Source of the DNA: a virus | Length of the DNA stretch: 64,000 bases | IMG/VR virus record: IMGVR_UViG_3300025687_000029 | Span: 31,667 to 95,666 of that record | Reading direction: 5' to 3' (one strand) | The notes under the pieces: model-generated | What the model was told of the DNA's origin: nothing | Seen by the model: the letters and a program-made list of their open reading frames with translations, nothing else | Databases searched by the model: none | Shown here: positions 1-6,334 of the stretch, in pieces | How positions within the stretch are numbered: position 1 is the first letter of the stretch | How the letters are laid out: every line of letters begins with the position of its first letter | Position numbers and translations under genes: made by a program

Positions 1-2
1 TC

Positions 3-122
3 AAAGCCAGGCCTGGTCAGGCAGGGGGATTTAAAAACGCTAAACCTCTACCAGAAGTAACTGAATTAACAGTAGCTGAAATATCTAAATTATTAGGAAA
101 AACAGTTAAAATCATTAAATAA
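3..122 (+). CDS. C-terminal end of a gene cut by the window edge
   Basis: An open frame runs in from the left edge and stops with TAA at 120-122, giving 39 residues that end LTVAEISKLLGKTVKIIK. A short tail ending in a basic, hydrophobic LGKTVKIIK-like segment is all that remains. I do not recognise the family. The frame is supported only by its coding-like composition and by the gap to the next gene, and nothing can be said about function. Confidence 0.5.
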   Translation, partial: KARPGQAGGFKNAKPLPEVTELTVAEISKLLGKTVKIIK

Positions 123-179
123 TTGAGAAGATTAAACTACTCCCTTTATTAACTATTATGAATTTAAACCATAACAACT

Positions 180-428
180 ATGAACATATATCTACTAAAA
201 CAAGACCTTATAACAGGAAAAGATACCTATAACTCAGCAATAGTTATAGCAGATACAATAGAAGAAGCTAAAAGTATTCATCCTGCTAATTATACAGATA
301 AAAACTATTGGTGTGAATATACCTGGCCTTCTAGAGATCAATTAGATCATATCAAAGTAATTCAATTGGGAATTGCTTATGCTCACCTAAAGAAAGGTGT
401 AGTATTATCATCATTAAATATAGATTAA
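180..428 (+). CDS. Small phage protein of unknown function, 82 aa
   Basis: An ATG follows an A/T-rich leader without a Shine-Dalgarno sequence. The protein has the pattern of a recurring small phage family: an N-terminal strand, a VIADTIEEAKSIHP-like segment, Trp residues near the middle and a C-terminal GVVLSSLNID tail. I recall similar small proteins in gut and Bacteroidota phages, all without a known function. It heads a row of short same-strand genes. Confidence 0.7.
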   Translation: MNIYLLKQDLITGKDTYNSAIVIADTIEEAKSIHPANYTDKNYWCEYTWPSRDQLDHIKVIQLGIAYAHLKKGVVLSSLNID

Positions 429-445
429 ACTTAAAAAGAACTACT

Positions 446-709
446 ATGAAAGTCCTATTTACAGATACATGTAATATGTTTGAATCAGCTAACCCTGTTG
501 CAAACTTAGTCGAAGTATTTAATACTTCTGAAACTATAATGAAGAAATTAGAATTATCTCAGGTTGGAGTCAGTCGAAGAGGTGGATCTTGGCGTGAAAT
601 AATGGATGATGGAAATATTAAATTTAATCACCTATCTAAAGGTAAAAAAAGTGATTATGATTCTAGTGACTATGATCTAGAGTATAAATTAATTAGTGGA
701 AATTATTAA
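446..709 (+). CDS. Hypothetical protein, 87 aa
   Basis: Starts 17 bases after the previous gene behind an AACTATG-type leader. A hydrophobic N-terminal half is followed by a Ser/Asp/Tyr-rich C-terminal part with SRRGGSWREIMDDGN. No family recognised. Same strand and spacing as its neighbours suggest co-transcription in an early small-gene cluster. Confidence 0.6.
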   Translation: MKVLFTDTCNMFESANPVANLVEVFNTSETIMKKLELSQVGVSRRGGSWREIMDDGNIKFNHLSKGKKSDYDSSDYDLEYKLISGNY

Positions 710-726
710 TTCTAAACTTAAGAATT

Positions 727-978
727 ATGACAATCTCATTAATACTTATAATTATATTATTAAGTTGTATAGCCACATTAGCATTTGTTAAAATAAACAG
801 ATTTATTGTATTATTGATGTGTACATCAGTATTAGTAAATATTCTAACATTGATGGATTATACAACAAAAGAAACCTACCAAAAAGCTCTAACTAATAAC
901 CCTTATGAAATGGTTATATTATATGATATTGAAAAACAACCAGTAGATACAATCTATAAACTAAAGAAAGATGAATAA
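727..978 (+). CDS. Small membrane protein, 83 aa
   Basis: Two hydrophobic segments, about residues 2-21 and 27-45, are followed by a charged C-terminal region of about 38 residues ending KKDE. This predicts a two-pass inner-membrane protein with a hydrophilic tail. Small early membrane proteins of phages often act in superinfection exclusion or host takeover, but no motif here supports a specific role. Confidence 0.6.
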   Translation: MTISLILIIILLSCIATLAFVKINRFIVLLMCTSVLVNILTLMDYTTKETYQKALTNNPYEMVILYDIEKQPVDTIYKLKKDE

Positions 979-1030
979 ACTACCAAAATAGTTTGAAAAT
1001 AGATGGTTTTAACTTTAAAAAACTAAAATT

Positions 1031-1204
1031 ATGTATACAGAAGAACAAGCAAAAGAATTAGCTGAAAACTTAGACATTCTTTCTAATGGAAGTGTTCAAT
1101 ATATAGTAGAATTTTTATTATCTAATAAAGATAGAACTATAGAAGAAATGATAGAGCATACTAACTATGCAGTTGATATGCTGATAAACTGTATTGAAGA
1201 ATAA
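1031..1204 (+). CDS. Small acidic hypothetical protein, 57 aa
   Basis: ATG at 1031 follows AAAATT; TAA at 1202-1204. The protein is acidic and probably all-helical (EEQAKELAENLDIL near the N-terminus). Unknown function. Its stop lies at the left edge of the structured gene-free region at 1205-2010. Confidence 0.55.
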   Translation: MYTEEQAKELAENLDILSNGSVQYIVEFLLSNKDRTIEEMIEHTNYAVDMLINCIEE

Positions 1205-2010
1205 AGTGCCATATTGCACATACTCATCCTAAATGGTTGCCATGCTATAATTATTAGGTATGTGCTGTCAACACTTTAATACAATCTTTTGGTGGTTGGT
1301 TTACGTGGAGAATATGGATTGGGGAAAGTATTGGTGAAAGGCCAATAATTAGATTGTATTTTAAACAATGATAATGTTAGCAAATCGTTGTACCTAAAAA
1401 GGTTTTATAGCTAACGGCAAACTCTAAATTAACACCAAGAGTTATTTTGGTCATAAGTAGATTCATTTCATCTACATTGCGTCCCACTCTGAAAGGAGAT
1501 TAAGCTGAATTGACAGTCTCGCAGTAATTTATTAGAATTTTATAATCAAGATTTAGGAGGTGTTATAGGGGATATAGTAATTAAGTGGAAAATCAGGGTC
1601 TTCATCGTCGCTGTTGTCTGTTCGAGCCAGGCTATCCCCACTAATTAACAATATTCGATAGGGGTATGGAACATCACTATACTAATTCTAGTTAATGCGA
1701 ATTATATAAAATGGAAACCTTTATATACTAGATTTAAAAAGGTGAAAACTTGGTAATAAATTAATCTCCTTTTACCAAGGATCATTATAGATATAGACTT
1801 TGGAGCCATATTAACTTATTTCTATAGATAAATCTAGTGAGTAAGTTTCTAAGTTATTATGGATGATAGAACGATAACTGAAGCTAGTTAAACTAAGAGT
1901 AAAATAAACTCCAAGTAGTTAGTCTACAATTGTCTCAATAAGATGGTTTAGGGTTTAATCCAAATTGAGAACTCTTAGTTTATTTTTAATAAAAAACTAA
2001 TTAACAATTA
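1205..2010 (+). ncRNA. Large structured non-coding RNA candidate (about 800 nt), family unassigned
   Basis: No good reading frame occupies these 800 bases, yet the DNA is dense in inverted repeats. Pairings seen: 1216-1223/1258-1265 (8 bp perfect), 1278-1287/1351-1360 (10 bp) enclosing 1329-1334/1342-1347, 1376-1381/1410-1415, 1420-1425/1438-1443, 1457-1462/1470-1475, 1717-1722/1738-1743, 1749-1756/1772-1779 (8 bp), and 1889-1900/1971-1982 (12 bp) enclosing 1915-1918/1924-1927 and 1933-1939/1964-1970. The last two helices abut and could stack coaxially. A T-rich run follows at 1981-1988. A tRNA-like fold lies inside at 1568-1640. Size, phage context and an embedded tRNA-like unit recall the GOLLD and ROOL families of giant ornate RNAs, but I cannot confirm either. 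Transcribed strand is inferred from neighbouring genes. Confidence 0.6.
1568..1640 (+). other. tRNA-like fold inside the large structured RNA
   Basis: A 7-bp acceptor stem (GGGGATA 1568-1574 with TATCCCC 1633-1639), a T arm of exact geometry (stem 1616-1620/1628-1632, loop TTCGAGC 1621-1627) and discriminator A1640 give the canonical 73-nt length. The D arm and anticodon arm do not fold well: the best anticodon stem (1594-1598/1609-1613) has a G-G mismatch and a 10-base loop. CCA is not encoded. It may be a decayed tRNA, a tRNA mimic, or a structural domain of the surrounding RNA. It is far too short to be a tmRNA. Confidence 0.5.
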
Positions 2011-2013
2011 AAT
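2001..2013 (+). promoter_or_regulatory. Leader motif TTAACAATTAAAT (copy 1)
   Basis: The same 13 bases occur again at 5061-5073, each 21-31 bases upstream of an ATG (2035 and 5105), and a related AACAATTAAAATTAAAT lies before 8425. It may be a phage promoter element or just the A/T-rich translation leader typical of Bacteroidota. Confidence 0.25.
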
Positions 2014-2034
2014 ATTCACAAAAAATTTAAAGTT

Positions 2035-2319
2035 ATGAATGTATTTTATTCAATGATATTACTAACACCTAAGCAATTTATTGATAAGTTTAAAATTTAT
2101 GATACAATTGTTTTAGGTGCATTAAATGAAACTAATGTAAAAGGGCTAAGTAATGATTTTTACGTAGATAAAGTCTTACCTAAAGTTAGAGAATCAATAC
2201 CTAATTTAAGTATTGCTGCGAAGCCAATTACTAAAGACAGAACCCTATGGCTTATCTCTACTAAAAATTTAGATAAAGAGAATATAAAACAATTAAATAT
2301 AGTATTAACTAAAATTTAA
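2035..2319 (+). CDS. Hypothetical protein, 94 aa
   Basis: First gene after the structured RNA, with an A-rich leader (AAATTTAAAGTT) before the ATG. Predicted mixed alpha/beta protein with a hydrophobic N-terminus (residues 1-12) and the segment TIVLGALNETNVKGLSND. No recognised family. It is followed 7 bases later by the next gene. Confidence 0.6.
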   Translation: MNVFYSMILLTPKQFIDKFKIYDTIVLGALNETNVKGLSNDFYVDKVLPKVRESIPNLSIAAKPITKDRTLWLISTKNLDKENIKQLNIVLTKI

Positions 2320-2326
2320 AGGAGTT

Positions 2327-2785
2327 ATGAAACTTAAATATTACAGAGGAAATATTCTTCCTCCAGAAGATGACAATCTTCCTAAATATTGGGCAGTTGT
2401 TAATGACAATTCTGAATTATATATTAATGTTGTGGTTGGTTATGTGAATAAATATTATGGGGGAGGACATTCTGCATTAAAACCAGAAAATTATTGCAAA
2501 TTTCATGGAAGATTAGATGATTATGGATGCACTAATGGAAGTCATATGAATTATATGAAATCTGAGTTAAAAATTTTATCCATAGAAGAATTCATAAAAC
2601 TTACCCAACCACAAGTTGATTTTGAGATGTTGAAAGGAACGTTACAACATTTAAGACATGATCTACAATATATGATGGTAGAAGATAAATGTATTGATAA
2701 TGTTGAACTATTCTTCCACCTATTATCAACTAAACCAACATTTGCAGCTAAAGCACATGAGGAGTTAAAACGATTAAACAAATAA
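2327..2785 (+). CDS. Hypothetical phage protein, 152 aa
   Basis: Begins 7 bases after the previous stop with GGAG upstream (AAAGGAGTTATG), one of the few Shine-Dalgarno-like starts here. The N-terminal half is aromatic and glycine-rich (VNKYYGGGHSALKP) and carries two Cys (residues about 59 and 68); the C-terminal half is helical with YMMVEDKCIDNVELFFHLLS. No family recognised. Confidence 0.65.
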   Translation: MKLKYYRGNILPPEDDNLPKYWAVVNDNSELYINVVVGYVNKYYGGGHSALKPENYCKFHGRLDDYGCTNGSHMNYMKSELKILSIEEFIKLTQPQVDFEMLKGTLQHLRHDLQYMMVEDKCIDNVELFFHLLSTKPTFAAKAHEELKRLNK

Positions 2786-2787
2786 CT

Positions 2788-2913
2788 ATGAAAAGATATA
2801 CAGTAATAAATAACAAAACAGGTTATAAAAGCAATTATAGTTACTTTATGTGGAATTTAGCTTGGAGTTTGGTGTTTATATTTGGAGTATTAACAGGTAT
2901 ATTTATATCTTAA
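2788..2913 (+). CDS. Single-pass small membrane protein, 41 aa
   Basis: ATG at 2788, two bases after the previous stop, with an AATAACTATG leader; TAA at 2911-2913. Residues about 20-41 form one hydrophobic segment (WNLAWSLVFIFGVLTGIFIS) after a basic, polar N-terminus, so it probably sits in the inner membrane with the N-terminus in the cytoplasm. Very short; function unknown. Confidence 0.5.
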   Translation: MKRYTVINNKTGYKSNYSYFMWNLAWSLVFIFGVLTGIFIS

Positions 2914-2923
2914 ATAAATAACT

Positions 2924-3355
2924 ATGGAACTAGAATTAGTAGACTTTTCTTTAGCCCAGGAGCTAAAAGAAGTTGGGTTTAAGGAATTATGCTTTTATTA
3001 TTATGAAGATGAAAAACTAAAAGAACCTTATTTAGAAAATGGAAGCTCAACAGATACAGACTTTAGAGTTGATTTGGAAGACTTGCGAGACAATTACAAT
3101 TATTTGTCTTATAGATGTAACGCTCCGTATCTCGAAGAAGCTAAAATGTGGTTTAGGGAAGTACATGAGATTGATATATGTATTAATCCACACTATAAAA
3201 CTAACAACGACATAGCAGGATTTATGGTAGATGTTTACATTAGAAAAGTAAAATACAACTCACATAAATACGGTGATGCTAAAGATACCTACAACCAAGC
3301 TCTATCATCAGGATTAAAGGAGGCGTGTAAACTAATTAAGAACCAATTAAGATGA
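2924..3355 (+). CDS. Hypothetical phage protein, 143 aa
   Basis: Acidic N-terminal half followed by a conserved-looking C-terminal segment (GDAKDTYNQALSSGLKEACKLI) that recurs, as I remember it, at the end of other small phage proteins of unknown function. Its stop overlaps the start of the next gene (ATGA at 3352-3355), a sign of translational coupling. Confidence 0.65.
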   Translation: MELELVDFSLAQELKEVGFKELCFYYYEDEKLKEPYLENGSSTDTDFRVDLEDLRDNYNYLSYRCNAPYLEEAKMWFREVHEIDICINPHYKTNNDIAGFMVDVYIRKVKYNSHKYGDAKDTYNQALSSGLKEACKLIKNQLR

Positions 3356-3525
3356 AAGCAAATAAAACATATCAGGAAAAAGTTGATGATTATGTTAAAC
3401 AACAAGTAGAATTAGCTAAAGAAAATGACGTTACTGGTATAATTGTGATAGACCACTCACATATTATCTCAGATAAAGACAAAGAAGAGTTAATTAAACT
3501 AAGTGAATTAATTAAAACTGATTAA
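3352..3525 (+). CDS. Small hypothetical protein, 57 aa
   Basis: ATG at 3352 overlaps the preceding stop by 4 bases; TAA at 3523-3525, one base before the next ATG. The charged helical protein contains a short hydrophobic strand (VTGIIVIDHSHIIS) between two helices. Tight packing on both sides supports it as a real gene. Function unknown. Confidence 0.55.
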   Translation: MKANKTYQEKVDDYVKQQVELAKENDVTGIIVIDHSHIISDKDKEELIKLSELIKTD

Positions 3526-3526
3526 G

Positions 3527-4162
3527 ATGAAAGCAAAAGTAATAATGTTGGATAGTAAAACGAGTACTATCCACAAACATCAAAAAGAATTAAAAATTAC
3601 AAAGTTTGAATTAGAAGAAACTGATTTTTTTATACCCCAATATTTATATCTAACCAACCCAAATGCTAAAATTGAAGTTGGAGATTATTTTATTAAAGAT
3701 AAAATGGTTTGTCAATGTAATGAAACTACTCAGAATGAGTTAGGCTGTATTCCCGACAATGAAGTATATTGTAATACTCAAACTTATTTTGATAGAAGAA
3801 ATTGTGTTAAAATAATAGCAACTACTAATTCTTCTTTAAGAATATTATTTGAAGGTCAAGAAGTATTAGAAGAACCTTATCCATTATCAGAACAATCAAT
3901 CAAATTATTAGTAGATTACTACAATAGAAAAGGTAAAATGCCTGATGAGGTTGAGGTTAATTTTGAATACATAAATAAACCAATGAGTGACTTATTTTTA
4001 GACAAAACTATAAAACTAAACTCCAAAGGAGAAGTAGATATTATTATTCCTGAAGAAAAGATGTATAGTAGGGAAGAGGTTGAAACTTTGCTTACTAATA
4101 TGGGTATTGATGCATTATTGCCTGAAGAAGAAGTTGATGAATGGATTAATGAAAACTTATAA
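3527..4162 (+). CDS. Hypothetical phage protein, 211 aa
   Basis: The first third is beta-rich with a KIEVGDYFI segment and Cys residues in VCQCN and LGCIPD that could bind metal. A central part (EEPYPLSEQSIKLLVDYYNRKGKMPDEV) resembles a segment common in Bacteroidota phage hypothetical proteins. The acidic C-terminus (EEEVDEWINENL) is helical. It ends this early cluster and is followed by a terminator. No specific function. Confidence 0.65.
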   Translation: MKAKVIMLDSKTSTIHKHQKELKITKFELEETDFFIPQYLYLTNPNAKIEVGDYFIKDKMVCQCNETTQNELGCIPDNEVYCNTQTYFDRRNCVKIIATTNSSLRILFEGQEVLEEPYPLSEQSIKLLVDYYNRKGKMPDEVEVNFEYINKPMSDLFLDKTIKLNSKGEVDIIIPEEKMYSREEVETLLTNMGIDALLPEEEVDEWINENL

Positions 4163-4199
4163 AAACCTAAGAGTAGGTAACTTTTGAATTTTGGAAATA

Positions 4200-4225
4200 A
4201 GGAGAGTTGTGCGACTCTCCTTTTT
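4200..4225 (+). terminator. Rho-independent terminator
   Basis: Stem AGGAGAGT/ACTCTCCT (4200-4207/4214-4221) with loop TGTGCG, then a T run. It closes the 2035-4162 cluster yet lies only 13 bases before the next ATG (4238). Confidence 0.75.
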
Positions 4226-4237
4226 AATTTTAAAACT

Positions 4238-4363
4238 ATGAAAAAACTATCACTAAAAGATCTAGAGCTGGAATTATTAGCTATTGCTTTACCGGGGACT
4301 AAAGTAAATGTGCTGTATTACAGTTCTATATTAGATAAAAGAGAAATTATCTATTTAAACTAA
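4238..4363 (+). CDS. Small hypothetical protein, 41 aa
   Basis: ATG at 4238 directly behind the terminator; TAA at 4361-4363. The protein is MKKLSLKDLELELLAIALPG-like at the start, amphipathic, and ends in beta-type residues (EIIYLN). Six bases separate it from the lipoprotein gene, suggesting one transcript. Unknown function. Confidence 0.45.
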   Translation: MKKLSLKDLELELLAIALPGTKVNVLYYSSILDKREIIYLN

Positions 4364-4368
4364 CAATT

Positions 4369-4752
4369 ATGAGAAAAGTATTATTATTGACTATTATCAT
4401 TCTAGGAATGATTAGTTGTGACAAAGAGGAACTAGTACCAATAAAAGAAACTACAACTAGAGACTCATTAATAAATGAGCTTGTAGATTTAAATACAATT
4501 TATACAGGAAGAAGTAAGTACAAATATACAATTAGATTAACAGAACAATGGTCAGATACTTCAGGATTACTTGTAGTAAAAAGATATGGACCTATAACTG
4601 TTAAGGAATATAGAGGATATTTTGATGAAGATTTAAGATTTATAGAATTATATAAAAATCAAGATACAATACTTCAAATAAATAAATTTACTGTTGATAC
4701 ATTATATTTAACATATTATCCAGATATAAATTTAACAAAATTATGGAAGTAA
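4369..4752 (+). CDS. Putative surface lipoprotein, 127 aa
   Basis: A type II signal peptide is clear: MRK, a hydrophobic stretch to Gly13, then MISC with the lipidated Cys at residue 17. The next residues are DKEE, so C-x-K-E-E matches the lipoprotein export signal described for Bacteroidota surface lipoproteins (C-x-K-(D/E)2). The mature part of about 110 residues is beta-rich. This predicts a lipoprotein made early in infection and placed on the host outer membrane, possibly facing outward, where it could block superinfection. That role is inference. The next gene overlaps its end by 10 bases. Confidence 0.65.
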   Translation: MRKVLLLTIIILGMISCDKEELVPIKETTTRDSLINELVDLNTIYTGRSKYKYTIRLTEQWSDTSGLLVVKRYGPITVKEYRGYFDEDLRFIELYKNQDTILQINKFTVDTLYLTYYPDINLTKLWK

Positions 4753-4850
4753 TTATAGGAATAGGAATATTAGTTTTTGCAATGATTTTAAGTTATCTGG
4801 TAGGAATTAGATTAACTAAAATTGAAGATAATGGAGACACAGAAGCTTAA
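4743..4850 (+). CDS. Single-pass small membrane protein, 35 aa
   Basis: ATG at 4743 lies inside the end of the lipoprotein gene; TAA at 4848-4850. Residues 3-24 are hydrophobic (VIIGIGILVFAMILSYLVGI) and the tail is charged (RLTKIEDNGDTEA). Overlaps on both sides suggest translational coupling with the lipoprotein and the next small gene. Short length keeps confidence moderate. Confidence 0.45.
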   Translation: MEVIIGIGILVFAMILSYLVGIRLTKIEDNGDTEA

Positions 4851-5007
4851 AGAACAACAAGATAAGATTCATAGTATAATGTTACAATTTTCTAAGGAAG
4901 ATAAGACTTCGGAGATTGATGTTATACTTATGAATCTTATTACAATCTCAAAAGAAATTAACAATTTAATCAATAAATCAATAGTAGGAGATATTGAAGA
5001 TCATTGA
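4831..5007 (+). CDS. Small helical hypothetical protein, 58 aa
   Basis: I take the ATG at 4831 (METQKLKEQQ) rather than the upstream TTG at 4822. It overlaps the preceding small membrane gene by 20 bases. The protein is charged and helical, probably a short coiled coil (KEQQDKIHSIMLQFSKED and later ISKEINNLINK). No function recognised. Confidence 0.5.
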   Translation: METQKLKEQQDKIHSIMLQFSKEDKTSEIDVILMNLITISKEINNLINKSIVGDIEDH

Positions 5008-5060
5008 GAAAAGATAGAGTAGATTAAACTCATCGAAGTATAATGACAATTCTAATACTA

Positions 5061-5073
5061 TTAACAATTAAAT
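5061..5073 (+). promoter_or_regulatory. Leader motif TTAACAATTAAAT (copy 2)
   Basis: Second exact copy of the motif at 2001-2013, 31 bases before the ATG at 5105. The 5008-5104 gap holds no gene. Confidence 0.25.
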
Positions 5074-5104
5074 CAATATTAATAATTATTAAATTTTAGA
5101 AATT

Positions 5105-5476
5105 ATGAAAACACAAGTAGCAGTAACAGTTAGAGATTTTGTAAATGGTGAAGTAGATAAAAATGGTAAAAGCCCTGTATTATTATATGTATTGGGTGGA
5201 AAATGTCCTAATAGAAATGTATTATCAGGTACATTTGCTGAAAATGAAGGATTTGAAATAGGTAAATCTTATTTAGTTCAAGTAACAGAAAGAGAAGAAG
5301 ATCCTACTTATGGTAGACAGTTTCAATTTACTAAAATAGGTGAATTGAATACTCTGGACCTTATTGGAATAGCGGATAAGCTTGGAGAACCTACAATGAT
5401 AGATGTAACTGTTAAAGCTGAAATATCTGCTCCTGCTGATATTAAAGCAAAGACAACATCTGATGATGTACTTTAA
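5105..5476 (+). CDS. Hypothetical beta-rich protein, 123 aa
   Basis: Leader AAATTTTAGAAATTATG without Shine-Dalgarno. The protein is beta-rich: VAVTVRDFVNGEV, then a loop with CPNRN, then KSYLVQVTEREEDPTYGRQF and a Thr/Ala-rich C-terminal tail. The strand pattern could fit an OB-like nucleic-acid-binding fold, but no motif proves it. It is monocistronic, with its own leader and a strong terminator, suggesting an abundant early product. Confidence 0.6.
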   Translation: MKTQVAVTVRDFVNGEVDKNGKSPVLLYVLGGKCPNRNVLSGTFAENEGFEIGKSYLVQVTEREEDPTYGRQFQFTKIGELNTLDLIGIADKLGEPTMIDVTVKAEISAPADIKAKTTSDDVL

Positions 5477-5487
5477 ATAAAACAATT

Positions 5488-5513
5488 AAGAGGAGTTTAA
5501 TACTCCTCTTTTT
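5488..5513 (+). terminator. Rho-independent terminator
   Basis: Perfect 9-bp stem AAGAGGAGT/ACTCCTCTT (5488-5496/5502-5510), loop TTAAT, followed by T5509-5513. It ends transcription of the 5105-5476 gene. Confidence 0.85.
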
Positions 5514-5526
5514 CACAAATATTTAC

Positions 5527-5534
5527 TAAATTTG
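5527..5534 (+). promoter_or_regulatory. Bacteroidota-type -7 element upstream of the tRNA-like sequence
   Basis: TAAATTTG fits the TAnnTTTG -7 consensus of Bacteroidota housekeeping promoters and would start RNA close to 5540, just before the tRNA-like sequence at 5544. No TTTG is present at the expected upstream distance, so the promoter would be half-site only. Confidence 0.35.
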
Positions 5535-5543
5535 TGACATTTT

Positions 5544-5629
5544 GGTCCAGAAGTTCATATGGTAGAATGTTGCCGGGTATACGTTAAATAATTATGGCAG
5601 AGGTATAGGTTCAAATCCTATCTGGACTA
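5544..5629 (+). tRNA. tRNA-like sequence with a 21-base anticodon loop
   Basis: Acceptor stem GGTCCAG 5544-5550 pairs with CTGGACT 5622-5628 (G-T at the end). D arm 5553-5556/5565-5568 has loop ATATGGTA carrying GG. Anticodon stem TTGCC 5570-5574 pairs with GGCAG 5596-5600. Variable loop is AGGT, and the T arm ATAGG/CCTAT (5605-5609/5617-5621) has loop TTCAAAT. Every part is canonical except the anticodon loop, which is 21 bases (5575-5595) instead of 7, and starts with GG so no U33 is evident. CCA is not encoded. A 14-base insertion or intron, a decayed tRNA, or a decoy are possible; identity cannot be assigned. Confidence 0.55.
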
Positions 5630-5638
5630 CTAAAAATC

Positions 5639-5721
5639 ACTCATTTTGATTTTCATAATAATGGTTTATATAAGTTTTGATTGATGAGTTGCAGTATAGG
5701 TAGGTTTGAGTGAGCCTACCT
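5639..5721 (+). terminator. Structured 3' tail and terminator after the tRNA-like sequence
   Basis: ACTCAT/ATGAGT (5639-5644/5684-5689) forms a long loose hairpin, and AGGTAGG/CCTACCT (5698-5704/5715-5721) followed by TTTT makes a terminator-like hairpin. Together they bound a short transcript starting near 5540. No ORF of note occurs in 5477-5910. Confidence 0.5.
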
Positions 5722-5770
5722 TTTAATAGAAATTTAGCGAACTGTGATGAAACATTTTAGCAAACTGATT

Positions 5771-5831
5771 GCTAACGATGGGTACATGAAGCGTATGAGG
5801 CACGAATATGATTTATGTACCGTATTAGGTG
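5771..5831 (+). repeat. attC-like spacer hairpin, left edge of cassette-like island
   Basis: GCTAAC at 5771-5776 is followed by an imperfect hairpin: CTAA 5772-5775 with TTAG 5825-5828, and GGTACAT 5781-5787 with ATGTACC 5815-5821. A core near CTAACG recurs at three later spacers (about 6304, 6660 and 6951), in each case just after a stop codon. Integron attC sites have this imperfect-hairpin plan with RYYYAAC cores, but matches here are partial. Confidence 0.4.
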
Positions 5832-5910
5832 TCTGTATTTATTTTTTTAAGGGAGGGTTGTTTTATTGGAATGTTATTTGTTTGTTTGTTACAAATTAAA
5901 ATATATAGCA

Positions 5911-6114
5911 ATGGGAAGAAAAATAGGTTCAATAGAAGCATTTGCGCTTCAAAACTTAAAACAAGGACAGTTTTTTTATACGCATAAACAAGACAAAGAT
6001 ATGACTGCAATTGCAGGATATTATAAAGTTAAAATAACAACCGAGAGAATGGTTGCTATTGATACTACAAGGCACGAAAGAATAGAATTTATAACTAAAG
6101 TAACAATACTATGA
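5911..6114 (+). CDS. Small cassette-type hypothetical protein, 67 aa
   Basis: I choose ATG 5911 (MGRKIGSIEAFALQNLKQGQ), which follows an AT-rich leader; a TTG 45 bases upstream is less likely. The protein resembles a compact beta-rich unit with AGYYKVKITTERMVAIDTT. Codon use is less A/T-extreme than in neighbouring genes, as in the next three ORFs. Its end overlaps the next ORF by 4 bases (ATGA). Confidence 0.5.
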   Translation: MGRKIGSIEAFALQNLKQGQFFYTHKQDKDMTAIAGYYKVKITTERMVAIDTTRHERIEFITKVTIL

Positions 6115-6296
6115 AAGATTTTAATTTTAACATCAGACTATTTTGTATATGGAGATGTTTTATGGCTTGTCAGTTTGAATTTACGATACTAAGCATAACA
6201 ATTGGTGAAACCGAAAGGAGTTTATTGTCTTATTTTAAAGACGATAGTAACAAAATACTCGACGTCTGTTTTTTTAGAGTGCGGTGGCAAAAATAA
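6111..6296 (+). CDS. Small cassette-type hypothetical protein, 61 aa
   Basis: Overlaps the preceding stop by 4 bases, so the two are probably one unit. Cys- and Phe-rich (LFCIWRCFMACQFEF). No family recognised. It is followed directly by the CACCTAACG spacer at 6302-6310. Confidence 0.4.
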   Translation: MKDFNFNIRLFCIWRCFMACQFEFTILSITIGETERSLLSYFKDDSNKILDVCFFRVRWQK

Positions 6297-6303
6297 ATAT
6301 TGC

Positions 6304-6330
6304 ACCTAACGTTTATAAATAATATTAGTA
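6304..6330 (+). repeat. attC-like spacer core
   Basis: ACCTAACG at 6304-6311 lies just past the stop of the preceding ORF, and ATTAGTAGCG lies directly before the next ATG (6335), an arrangement like the two ends of a degenerate attC site. Confidence 0.3.
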
Positions 6331-6334
6331 GCGT

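Noticed and set aside
1568-1640. tmRNA
   Set aside because: The acceptor and T arm could fit, but only 73 bases separate the ends and there is no tag reading frame.
1205-2030. Group I intron in the 1205-2010 region
   Set aside because: No interrupted coding sequence flanks it and I could not find a convincing P7/core layout; the hairpins are better described as a stand-alone RNA.
5866-5910. Longer start at 5866 for the first cassette-type ORF
   Set aside because: It would use TTG and give a Cys/Tyr-rich N-terminal extension; ATG 5911 after an A/T-rich leader is more likely.
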